Of a stretch of 47,410 nucleotides of DNA, positions 7,344 to 15,134 are shown piece by piece. Numbering within the stretch: position 1 is the first letter of the stretch; each line of letters begins with the position of its first letter. The position numbers and the translations under genes were made by a program. The stretch is taken from assembly GCA_035528995.1 (NCBI GenBank), contig DATKXO010000040.1, positions 1 to 47,410 on the forward strand, read 5' to 3'. The DNA is from DATKXO01 sp035528995. GTDB lineage: Bacteria; Planctomycetota; Phycisphaerae; UBA1845. Under the pieces are notes generated by a model that saw only the letters and a program-made list of their open reading frames with translations, had not been told where the DNA came from and did not search any database.

Positions 7344-8102
7344 CTATGGCTGCTCCTGTGCGAGGACCAGGTTGAGCAGATTGGTGCTTGACGCGGCCGG
7401 CTGGGCGCTTGCTCCGATCTGCAGCTTGACGCCGGCCCAGGTGACGTACGTGGTGGCCGACAGGGGAACCTGGTCGTAGGTGCTCCAACGGCAACGCACG
7501 GCCGTCAGCGCGGTCGCCCGGCCGCGTTTGTCGGTCACGGTCACGGTGATGGCCTTGAGCCCTTCGTCCCGCGAGAAGTCGGGTGCCAGCGACGAGCATT
7601 TGACCAGGGTGACGTTGGCTTTGCGCGTCCAGCCGGCGTAGTCGGTCAGCGGGACGCCGGTCTTGGATTGGGGGGGTGAGGCCGACCACGTCTTGTAGTC
7701 GTCCACGTCGTCAAACGCGGTACGGGTTCCGTCGGCCTCGCCGGTCTCGGGTCCGAAAACGGGCGTCTCGGGAGTTTGCGGCTTGGGGATCTCGATGACC
7801 TTGCCGCTTGGGGTCTCGATCGTCTGGGCGCCGGCGGCCTTGGACTCCTCGTAGGGGCACTGAAGGATCTCGCTCAGCAGGTCCAGGGCCAGGGCCTGGC
7901 CTCGGGCCTGTTCCATGCGGATCTGTCGGGCGTGGGCGGCCGTGCCCAGCATGCCCAGCGAGGCGACCAGCATCACACCCACGATTACGATGGATATGGC
8001 GGCCTCGACCAGGGTGAAGCCGGGTCGGCGTCGGTGAAGGCGCACGATGGTGCGGCTGGGTGTGCGCCCTGACGTGGAATCAACTGATGTCGCTATTTGC
8101 AT
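7344..8102 (-). CDS. GspI/PilV-type pseudopilin
   Basis: 252 residues from the ATG at 8102. The frame is open further upstream but that part lies inside the preceding gene and reads as arginine-rich nonsense; GAAGAAG lies 2 bases before this ATG, a close and modest ribosome binding site. It overlaps the upstream stop by 10 bases, so translation is probably coupled. The class III leader is clear: RRRPGFTLVEAAISIVIVGV, cleavage after Gly28 and Glu33 at mature position 5. Next comes ARQIRMEQARGQALALDLLSEI, the helix seen in GspI/PilV proteins. A prolonged proline-rich linker (about 95-125) precedes a beta-rich C-terminal domain with two cysteines. Likely a minor pseudopilin of the same assembly as its neighbours. 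Confidence 0.8.
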   Translation of the reverse strand: MQIATSVDSTSGRTPSRTIVRLHRRRPGFTLVEAAISIVIVGVMLVASLGMLGTAAHARQIRMEQARGQALALDLLSEILQCPYEESKAAGAQTIETPSGKVIEIPKPQTPETPVFGPETGEADGTRTAFDDVDDYKTWSASPPQSKTGVPLTDYAGWTRKANVTLVKCSSLAPDFSRDEGLKAITVTVTDKRGRATALTAVRCRWSTYDQVPLSATTYVTWAGVKLQIGASAQPAASSTNLLNLVLAQEQP

Positions 8103-9562
8103 GTCTTCTTCGCCAAATTGCACGCCCCCGAACAACATTGGCTGTTCATGGTGCACGGGCCGCCCTTGGGCACGCAGGCCGAGCAGGCCGGGTCGGCGGG
8201 GCAGTTGATGTCGTCGCAGTCGGTGGTTCCGTCGCAGTCGTTGTCCAGGCCGTCGTCGCAGGTCACGTTGGGTTCCTCGAAGTCCGCCGGCGCGCCGCAG
8301 TCGGCCGGGCAGGTGCATGCGTCCTCGCCGGCGTCGCAGGTGGTGTCGCCGCAGACCGCAGGGGCCGGACCGCCCTCTTCCATGCCCGCGGCCCATTCGA
8401 TGGCCCGCTGCATGATGGTCCTGGCGTCGGCGTTCAGGGCGTTGAAGTCGAAGTCCTCTGCCCCCCAGGGCATCTGCACGCGGCGAGCGGGGGTCAATCC
8501 GCCGCCGTACATCACCCACCCGGTTTCCAGCAGGACCAGCGAGGGGTAGAGGTTCACGCCCCCTGTCTGGGTGTAGATGATGGGGTTGTACTGTGGCGGA
8601 GCGAAGCCCTTGAGCGTGTAGGCCGGCTGGCTCGAGGAAAACAGGGTGAGAAACCCGATCGCGTAGCCGGAGGTGATGTAATGCGTGTCATCGTTCACGT
8701 AGACGCGAACGTCGGTGACCGCGGTCGTGTCTGAGGAAAAGCCGAAGGCAGCGACCAGCTCCTGGTCCTCGTTGACGACTCCGATGGGCGCGTTACGCAG
8801 CTTAGTCGCCAGTTGGGCTGCGTCGATCTGCTCGGAGACGTAGGCGGCGTCGGCGTCGGCGACGGCCGCATCGAAGTCTTCCTGCCAGGCGGACGCGGCG
8901 ATCAACTGAACGCCGAAGCCCCAGGACTCGATGAGGGCCTGGCGGGCAGCCTCCTGGACGGTGGGGGCGGCGTCATCGGTGACCACCAGAAGAACGACGG
9001 CGCCCTTGGGGCACTCGACGCTGGCGCAAGCCGTGCCCGGCCCCTGGGCGGCGCCCTCGGCGGCCTGACAAGCGGCCAGCGGCACGTCCTGGCACGAACC
9101 GTCGCCCAGGCAGCAAGCCTGCGGCGAGGGCAGGACGGTCCGCTTGAGTTCACGCAGGTCGAAGGCGTGGACGTTCTCGGCCACGTTGACCGGCGAGCCG
9201 CCGTCGTACTCGAGCGTGAGGGGATCGCCCGGCGTGCCGGACCAGGCGTAGCGGAGCGTCTCGGGCAGGCCGTCGCCGTCGCGGCAGGGGACGGTGAAGG
9301 CGGCCGAGGTGTCAGTGAACTCACTGAGGGTCAGGGCCTCGTTGAGGTCGGTGATGATGCGGTTGACGACGTCCGCGGCTTCGGACGTCTGGGTGGGTGG
9401 GCTGGCCCGGTCGTCGGCGGCCCGCGTGGCGATCACCATGGACGAGGCCACACCGCCCATGACGATGACCATGATGGCCATGCTGGTGACCAACTCGATC
9501 AGGGTCAGGCCGGCGTGCCGGGGCCCGGTGAGCGGTGTCGCCTTATTGCGGACTAAGGACAT
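8093..9562 (-). CDS. PilW-like pseudopilin fused to a large extracellular region with Cys-rich tail
   Basis: 489 residues. Residues 1-45 hold a class III leader (AGLTLIELVTSMAIMVIVMG; cleavage after Gly18, Glu23 conserved) and the following helix is PilW/GspJ-like. Then come a cysteine cluster ACCLGDGSC...CQAAEG...CASVEC (about 150-185), a roughly 210-residue alpha/beta domain beginning GAVVLLVVTDDAAP and ending RAIEWAAG, which resembles a ThuA/glutamine-amidotransferase-like fold, and a tail with DNDCDGTTDCDD calcium-loop-like sequence and a final GGPCTMNSQCCSGAC knot-like module. Ordinary GspJ/PilW proteins are about 200-250 residues, so roughly half of this protein is extra. GGAG before ATG 9562 supports the start. 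The role as minor pilin is inferred; the fused domains may display binding or sensing parts at a pilus tip. Confidence 0.8.
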   Translation of the reverse strand: MSLVRNKATPLTGPRHAGLTLIELVTSMAIMVIVMGGVASSMVIATRAADDRASPPTQTSEAADVVNRIITDLNEALTLSEFTDTSAAFTVPCRDGDGLPETLRYAWSGTPGDPLTLEYDGGSPVNVAENVHAFDLRELKRTVLPSPQACCLGDGSCQDVPLAACQAAEGAAQGPGTACASVECPKGAVVLLVVTDDAAPTVQEAARQALIESWGFGVQLIAASAWQEDFDAAVADADAAYVSEQIDAAQLATKLRNAPIGVVNEDQELVAAFGFSSDTTAVTDVRVYVNDDTHYITSGYAIGFLTLFSSSQPAYTLKGFAPPQYNPIIYTQTGGVNLYPSLVLLETGWVMYGGGLTPARRVQMPWGAEDFDFNALNADARTIMQRAIEWAAGMEEGGPAPAVCGDTTCDAGEDACTCPADCGAPADFEEPNVTCDDGLDNDCDGTTDCDDINCPADPACSACVPKGGPCTMNSQCCSGACNLAKKTCK

Positions 9563-9575
9563 GGGGGCTCCGTGC

Positions 9576-10061
9576 TCAGTCCACCGTGGCTTTGCCGGTG
9601 TCCGGGTCGAGGGTGACGGTCTTTTGCCAGGCCCCTGCCTTTATGACGACCTGGCCGCCGGAATCCGGCGTCCCGTGGAAATCGAAGACGACCTCGTCAT
9701 CTCCGCCGAAGTCGGCCGACACGAGCCCGGCCAGATAGGGCTCGGCCGAGAGGTCCACCTTGTAGGCGCTGGCGGCGCGATCGAGGTGCTGGACGCCGGC
9801 CATTACGTAGGAGTCCGATCCCAGATCGAACTTGACCATCTGACTTGTGCTGCGGGTGATGGCCTGGCTACGGGCCAGGGCCAGGTCGGCGGCGATTCGT
9901 TTGGCGGCGCCCTCGGCCCGCTGCCGTGCGATCGAGTTGGCGAAGCGTGGCGCGGCGATGGCGGCGACGACGCCGATGATGGACACAACGATGACCAGCT
10001 CGATCAGGCTGAAGGCCTGCGCGATGCCGCCCCGACAGCGTGCTTGTGGTGTACCCACCAT
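9576..10061 (-). CDS. GspH/FimT-type pseudopilin, first gene of the cluster
   Basis: 161 residues from ATG 10061; a TTG at 10130 would add 23 arginine-rich residues and seems less likely, though no strong ribosome binding site supports either. The prepilin signature is QAFSLIELVIVVSIIGVVAA: cleavage would follow Ala16, an accepted but less common residue than Gly, with Glu21 at mature position 5. The helix AEGAAKRIAADLALARSQAI matches GspH/FimT, followed by a strand-rich domain with FDFHGTPDSGGQVV. The next gene starts 13 bases downstream. The five-gene order (GspH, PilW-like, GspI-like, PilX-like, GspH) resembles minor pseudopilin operons; the ATPase, inner-membrane platform and secretin genes are not in the window. 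Confidence 0.82.
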   Translation of the reverse strand: MVGTPQARCRGGIAQAFSLIELVIVVSIIGVVAAIAAPRFANSIARQRAEGAAKRIAADLALARSQAITRSTSQMVKFDLGSDSYVMAGVQHLDRAASAYKVDLSAEPYLAGLVSADFGGDDEVVFDFHGTPDSGGQVVIKAGAWQKTVTLDPDTGKATVD

Positions 10062-10280
10062 ACGAGTTGACGCCAGCGCCGGTTCCCGTGCCGGTGGCCG
10101 ATCCCGACCCCGGCTGCCCTCACGACCCAACGGATTGAAGCTGTATTGGAGTATCGGCGTGGCGAGATCAGCACTGTGGCAAGTGCGGTTGGGTAAGGAG
10201 CTTTCTTAAGGGCCAATAACAGATGACACACGGCCCCCGACAATTGGGCGCTGCGGATCGACGTTCTCTCTGGGAGAGGC

Positions 10281-10323
10281 GCCGTGACCGAATGTCGGTT
10301 TTCAACTCGGACCTGGTCACGGC
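10281..10323 (-). other. Inverted repeat downstream of secA
   Basis: GCCGTGACC (10281-10289) and GGTCACGGC (10315-10323) are perfect 9-base inverted arms with a 25-base centre, located 16 bases after the secA stop in the direction of transcription. There is no T-run, so it is not a classical intrinsic terminator. It may protect the 3' end or act with Rho. Nothing else convincing was seen in 10131-10338. Confidence 0.4.
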
Positions 10324-10338
10324 ACCCGAGGTGGGCCG

Positions 10339-13300
10339 TCACTTCCGGCCGTGGCACTGCTTGAACTTCTTTCCGCTGCCGCAGGGGCAGGGATCGTTTC
10401 GGCCGACCTTGGGCTGGTCGCGACGGATGGTCTCGACCTTCTGGCCGGCTCCCTGGGCCTGCATGGCGGCCTGATAGTCGGCGCTGGCCCCGGTGAAGCC
10501 GGCGCCGGTGGCGTCGGCGTGCATGGCCTGCATGGGCGATGCGGGGCGGCGTTCGGCCTCCGGGGGGGCGCCCGGCGTGGCGTGGACCTTGAGGATCAGG
10601 TCGACGATCCTGGCCCGCAGCCGGGACCACATTTCGTTGAAGAGTTCGCGGCCCTCGATGGCGTACTGGCTCTGCGGGTGGGTCTGGTCGCCGCCGAGCG
10701 GTCGCTGCTTGATGGCATCCTCGAGGCGATCCATCTCCCAGAGGTGGTCCTTCCAGACTTGGTCGTACAACTGGAGCAGGACGCGGTGCTCGAGTTGGGC
10801 CAGTTCCCAGGTGAGCATGAGGCGGCCGATGTCGAGCAGGGCCTGTCGCGGGTCTTCTTTCTGGAGTTCGAAGCGCTTCTTGCTCCAGGCGGGCCCGAAG
10901 CGCTGGGCGGCCCACTGCTCGAGTTCTTCGCCCTGGTGGCGCGAGAGGGCTTCATCGACCTGCCGTTCCAGGCGGTCGCCTTCCAGGAATTGCTCGTTGA
11001 GCTTGACCAGCTCGTCGCGAACGTCCTGGAGCGTGCGTCCCTCGAGACGGTCGGGCTTCCATCCCAGGCGGTACTTGCTGTTGGTCCAGTCGAGGACGGC
11101 CTGGGCCAGGAGGGCCTTGTTGGTGCCGGCGAGAGCGGCGGACTTGGCCACGGTGTAATCGACGGGGTACTCGATCTCGCGGCGCCTGTACTTGGCGCGG
11201 ACGAGTTGCTCGATCTTGTCGGCTACCGCGCCCGGAGGCAGCTCTTTGGCCTCGGCGGCACCGAAGTCGATGTCGAATCGCGAGCGAGCCCACTCACCCA
11301 GGGCCGAGTAGGGATAATCCGGGTCGGTGAACTTGACGATCCCGTCGAGGTTGAGGTGGTCGAAATAATCCTCGGCCGACTCGATCAGCAGGTCGGTGAT
11401 CTGGTCGGCATCCATCTTGCGGAGCTGGTTCTTGCTGACGGCGACCTTGTAGGCCCGCTGGACCCAGGCCTGCAGCCCGCCCAGGTCCCATGAGGACGGA
11501 TCCTCATCCGGGTCCACGTACTCACCGATGGAACGGCGGATGGACTCGCGGGCCTCGTCCTTGGCCGTGGCCCGAATCAGGCTCTGGACCCGCTCGGGCG
11601 GCTGGTCGGCGACGTCGGAGGCGGAGATGGGCACCTGGAGGTCCTCGCGGCACCAGTCCACGATGCACTGGGCGTTGTAGCCTCCGGAGAGGAAGTTGCC
11701 GACGGCCTCGTCCACGGCCTGGCGGATGATGTCCATGATCCGATGGCGCAGGCCGTGGCCCTCCAGGATCTCCTGTCGGGCGTCGTAGAAGGCCTTGCGC
11801 TGATAGTCCATGGGCTCGTCCCATTCGAGCAGGTTCTTGCGGGTGGAGAAGTTGCGTTCCTCGACCTTTCGCTGGGCCTTCTCGATGCCCTTGGTGAGCT
11901 GCTTCATCTCGATGGCGGCCTCGCTGGACTCGAAGGCGTGCTTGCTCATCATCTTGAGCATCCAGTCGGGCATGAAGAGCTTGAGCAGGTCGTCCTCGAG
12001 GGAGAGGAAGAATCGCGAGCTGCCGGGGTCTCCCTGCCGCCCGCTGCGTCCGCGGAGCTGGTTGTCGATGCGGCGGGCCTCGTGCCTCTCGGTGCCGATG
12101 ATGTGCAAGCCGCAGGGGACGTTGATGGGGCAGACCTTCCGGCCCAGGTCGGGGAAACGCGGGTCCAGCTTGGGCTTGAAGCAGTGGGCGCAGTTGGTGA
12201 CCGGGCCGTACTCCTCGCAGCGGAGGCAGCACTTGGTCACTCCGGGCGGGTAGAGCCGATGGTCGATGACCGGCAGTGACACCGCGCTGTCATCCTGGGG
12301 GCCGGCGTGGCCGGAGCCGTGGCCGTCGCCGCCGTTTGCGGCCTCGGGCGCGTCGATCGGCTGGTCCAGGCGGTCTCCCCGGGGGGGGACCTTGCAGACC
12401 TGGTAGACCACGCCCTCCTCGAGCTTGATGTCGGTTCCACGCCCGGCCATGTTGGTGGCGATGGTCACGTTTCCCAGCGGCGTCTTGTCGCCGCGTGTCG
12501 GCAGGGTACGGTGCCCGGCCTTGGCGATGATCTCCGCCTCTCGGGCGTGGTTCTTGGCGTTGAGCACCTCGTGCTCGATGCCGTAGGTGCGTTCCAGCAG
12601 GCGGGAGAGTCTCTCGGAGTTCTCGACGCTGGTGGTTCCGACCAGCACGGGTCGCCCGCTGGCCAGGTCACCCATTTCCTCGTCGTGGATCTGGAGCATG
12701 AAGTCGAGCACGCTGCGGTCGCCGTACTGAGCCTGGTTGAACTGTTCGAGGGCGGCGTCGATCCGCGAGGTGTCCCGCCCCAGGCGGGCATGGATCGGGC
12801 GCAGAGCGGCGAGCACGTTGGCAATGACAAAGGGGTCGGCCGGCCGACCGCGACGACCGCACTCGTGAATCTCCTCGACGATGGCCCGGTATTTCTCGTC
12901 GACGTCGCGGTAGATGCGGTCGTTGTAGTCTATGCGGTTGACCGGGCGGTTGGTGGGGATCTCGACCACGTCGAGCTCGTAGATCTTCATGAACTCGGTG
13001 GCCTCGGTGAGGGCGGTTCCGGTCATGCCCGCGAACTTGTCGTACAGGTGGGCATAGTTCTGGATGGTGATGGTGGCCAGGGTCTGGGTTTCCTGCTTGA
13101 CCCGGACGGCCTCCTTGGCCTCGACGGCCTGATGCAGTCCGTCGGACCACTGCCGTCCGGGCATGAGCCGGCCGGTGAACTGATCGACGATGATGACCTC
13201 ACCGTTCTGGACCACGTAATCCTTGTCCCGCTCATAGACCTTGTGGGCCCGCAAGGCGTTCTCGAGCAGGTGGGGCCACTCGACGTTGGGCCCGGCGTAG

Positions 13301-14562
13301 AGGCTGCCGATGTCCAGGGCCTCCTGTGCGAAGGTGACGCCGTCGTGCGTGATCTGGGCCTGCTTGCGGTCGCGCTGGACGACGAAGACGCGGTAGTACA
13401 GGTCGGCGGCGGAGTCGCCCAGAACCTCGGCCTGGAACCGCTGGAGGGCCTCGGTCTGGTCGTCGGTCAGGAAGTCGGGGCCCAGCATGCCGATCTGCTT
13501 GTCGTCGCTGTCTTCGCCGTCGTCGGTCCGGGTCTGGGAGGCCGGCTGCGGCGCCCGCCCGTTGCCGCGGTAGCCCAGAATCCTCATGGCGTCATCGAGC
13601 TTGGGGATGTTCTGTGGGTCGCCCTGATAGCGGCCCACGATCGACCGGAGGCGACGGTCGAGCTGGTTCTGCTTGCGGACCATGTCGGCCGCGACCTTGT
13701 CGGCCCGCGGATAACGGGACACGTCATCGCCGGCCGGACCGGAGATGATGAGGGGCGTGCGGGCCTCGTCGATCAGCAGGGAGTCCACCTCGTCGATGAT
13801 GGCGAAGTCCAGCGGCCCCTGGGCCTGGTCCTCGGCCCGGGTCTTCATGTTGTCGCGCAGGTAGTCGAAACCGAACTCGCTGTTGGTTCCGTAGGTGATG
13901 TCGGCGGCGTAGGCCGCCCGTCGAATGCCCTCTCGCCCGCCGGGGTCGACCTGGGACTGGATGTAGCCGACGGTCATGCCCAGCATCTCGAAGACGGGTC
14001 GGGCGAACTCCGCGTCGCGGCTGACCAGGTAGTCGTTGGCGGTGATGACGTGGACCTTTTTGCCCTGCAAGACCTTCAGGAAGGCGGCGATGTGGCAGAC
14101 GATGGTCTTGCCCTCGCCGGTCTTCATCTCGGCGATGGTCCCGTCGTAGAGGACGAAGCCGCCGATGATCTGGCAGTTGAAATGGCGGTGCTGCTGGGTG
14201 CGGCGTGAGGCCTCGCGCACCAGGGCCGCCGCCTCACAGAAGTACAGGTCGGCGATCTTGCGGTCCAGCTTCTTGATCTGCCTGCGATACTCCTTCTCGC
14301 GCACGCGGCGCTGCTCGGGGGAGAGGTGGGCGTAGGGGGCCTCGAACTCCTCGACCAGGGGCTTGAACCTGGTCCGCAGAGCATCGGCCCGCTCGCGGAG
14401 TTGCTCGTCGGTCAGGGCGCGGTACTCGGCCTCGGCGCCGTCCACCGCGTCGGCCCGAGGGCGTAAGCGCTTGAGCAGACGTTCGTTGCGCGATCCGATC
14501 AGGCGCTTACACGCCCCGGCCACGCTTTTGGCGATCACAACGGGATAACTTGCAAGCGACAT
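10339..14562 (-). CDS. secA: Preprotein translocase ATPase SecA, enlarged form
   Basis: 1407 residues against about 900 in E. coli. SecA drives secretory proteins through SecYEG. Seen are the GGFVLYDGTIAEMKTGEGKT region with Walker A at 146-153, the DEVDSLLIDEARTPLIISG nucleotide-binding/DEAD-like motif, FDYLRDNM, FAGMTGTALTE, ATNMAGRGTDIKL and GRSGRQGDPGSSRFFLSLEDD in NBD2, the scaffold/wing domains, and the C-terminal SEC-C zinc motif CPCGSGKKFKQCH. Extra length comes partly from an insertion in NBD1 (about 310-370, low-complexity acidic) and from a cysteine-rich insertion in NBD2 around 740-810 (CCLRCEEYGPVTNCAHCF, then CPINVPC). Planctomycete SecA proteins are known to be long. It is probably transcribed together with the small lipoprotein gene that ends 69 bases upstream. 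Identity is certain; the function of the insertions is unknown. Confidence 0.98.
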   Translation of the reverse strand: MSLASYPVVIAKSVAGACKRLIGSRNERLLKRLRPRADAVDGAEAEYRALTDEQLRERADALRTRFKPLVEEFEAPYAHLSPEQRRVREKEYRRQIKKLDRKIADLYFCEAAALVREASRRTQQHRHFNCQIIGGFVLYDGTIAEMKTGEGKTIVCHIAAFLKVLQGKKVHVITANDYLVSRDAEFARPVFEMLGMTVGYIQSQVDPGGREGIRRAAYAADITYGTNSEFGFDYLRDNMKTRAEDQAQGPLDFAIIDEVDSLLIDEARTPLIISGPAGDDVSRYPRADKVAADMVRKQNQLDRRLRSIVGRYQGDPQNIPKLDDAMRILGYRGNGRAPQPASQTRTDDGEDSDDKQIGMLGPDFLTDDQTEALQRFQAEVLGDSAADLYYRVFVVQRDRKQAQITHDGVTFAQEALDIGSLYAGPNVEWPHLLENALRAHKVYERDKDYVVQNGEVIIVDQFTGRLMPGRQWSDGLHQAVEAKEAVRVKQETQTLATITIQNYAHLYDKFAGMTGTALTEATEFMKIYELDVVEIPTNRPVNRIDYNDRIYRDVDEKYRAIVEEIHECGRRGRPADPFVIANVLAALRPIHARLGRDTSRIDAALEQFNQAQYGDRSVLDFMLQIHDEEMGDLASGRPVLVGTTSVENSERLSRLLERTYGIEHEVLNAKNHAREAEIIAKAGHRTLPTRGDKTPLGNVTIATNMAGRGTDIKLEEGVVYQVCKVPPRGDRLDQPIDAPEAANGGDGHGSGHAGPQDDSAVSLPVIDHRLYPPGVTKCCLRCEEYGPVTNCAHCFKPKLDPRFPDLGRKVCPINVPCGLHIIGTERHEARRIDNQLRGRSGRQGDPGSSRFFLSLEDDLLKLFMPDWMLKMMSKHAFESSEAAIEMKQLTKGIEKAQRKVEERNFSTRKNLLEWDEPMDYQRKAFYDARQEILEGHGLRHRIMDIIRQAVDEAVGNFLSGGYNAQCIVDWCREDLQVPISASDVADQPPERVQSLIRATAKDEARESIRRSIGEYVDPDEDPSSWDLGGLQAWVQRAYKVAVSKNQLRKMDADQITDLLIESAEDYFDHLNLDGIVKFTDPDYPYSALGEWARSRFDIDFGAAEAKELPPGAVADKIEQLVRAKYRRREIEYPVDYTVAKSAALAGTNKALLAQAVLDWTNSKYRLGWKPDRLEGRTLQDVRDELVKLNEQFLEGDRLERQVDEALSRHQGEELEQWAAQRFGPAWSKKRFELQKEDPRQALLDIGRLMLTWELAQLEHRVLLQLYDQVWKDHLWEMDRLEDAIKQRPLGGDQTHPQSQYAIEGRELFNEMWSRLRARIVDLILKVHATPGAPPEAERRPASPMQAMHADATGAGFTGASADYQAAMQAQGAGQKVETIRRDQPKVGRNDPCPCGSGKKFKQCHGRK

Positions 14563-14631
14563 GTTGGGTCCCTGTCGTGTTGTTGGAGGAAGTTCGGGTC
14601 ACCATACCACGGCCGACACGTCGGCCGCCGG

Positions 14632-14985
14632 TCAGGGACCGTACAACCCTCCCAGGCGCGACAGGTTCACCCGGCGGGCGTGTTCGACCAGGACCGCGGT
14701 GGTGGCCACGCTGCGGTTGCCGTGAAGGACCACCGCACCCGTGAATGGCGGTGGGAGGGTGGATGCAGGCACGCCCGCGATTTGGGCGGGCCCGGCGGGA
14801 GCCGCACTCCAGGTCGCCACCAGGCTGCGATCCGCCAGTCGGAACGACGCCCGGACCTCCTGTCCGCAGGCGAGCAGGACGGCGGCCGACGCCAGGGCCA
14901 GGCACCCCGCCGAGCCAGTGACCGCCACCCACCGCCCCCGGATACCGGGGCGATCCAACCGGGATTGCTCCGTCCACATAACCAT
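14632..14985 (-). CDS. Small putative lipoprotein upstream of secA
   Basis: 117 residues with a charged N-terminus, a hydrophobic segment VAVTGSAGCLALASAAVLLACG and a lipobox-like LLAC, predicting a Sec-exported lipoprotein of about 80 mature residues. The rest (ASFRLADRSLVATW, FTGAVVLHGNRSVATTAVLVEHARRV) has natural strand-forming composition but no family that I recognise. Competing frames over the same DNA are arginine/proline-rich and look like shadows. A perfect TATAAT at 14995-15000 is only about 10 bases before the ATG, so translation may be leaderless. It lies between a terminator and secA on the same strand. Real gene: likely but not certain. Confidence 0.5.
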   Translation of the reverse strand: MVMWTEQSRLDRPGIRGRWVAVTGSAGCLALASAAVLLACGQEVRASFRLADRSLVATWSAAPAGPAQIAGVPASTLPPPFTGAVVLHGNRSVATTAVLVEHARRVNLSRLGGLYGP

Positions 14986-14994
14986 TGCATGGGG

Positions 14995-15000
14995 ATTATA
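14995..15000 (-). promoter_or_regulatory. Perfect -10 box for the lipoprotein-secA unit
   Basis: TATAAT on the minus strand, directly downstream of the terminator at 15025-15065. The -35 region is not recognisable. A start site about 7 bases downstream would nearly coincide with the ATG at 14985. Confidence 0.5.
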
Positions 15001-15024
15001 CCTCGGTCGGCAGGGGATGGCGCG

Positions 15025-15065
15025 AAAAACCGGCCCCGGTCGCGGCAGGCCGCAACCGGGGCCGG
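15025..15065 (-). terminator. Intrinsic terminator of the M6 protease gene
   Basis: On the minus strand CCGGCCCCGGT and ACCGGGGCCGG form a perfect 11-base stem extended by an inner GCGGC/GCCGC stem, followed directly by TTTTT. It sits 69 bases after the stop of the protease gene (15135) and before the promoter of the next unit. Confidence 0.85.
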
Positions 15066-15134
15066 GCTCGTGTTCAGTTGTGTCAGCCGAGCCGGGGCCA
15101 CCGGCTCAGGCGGCCGCTCCGGCACGGTCCGTCA

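Noticed and set aside
12307..14208. 633-residue plus-strand frame opposite secA
   Set aside because: Gly/Val/Leu/Asp-rich translation of SecA codons in antisense; no motif and no ribosome binding site.
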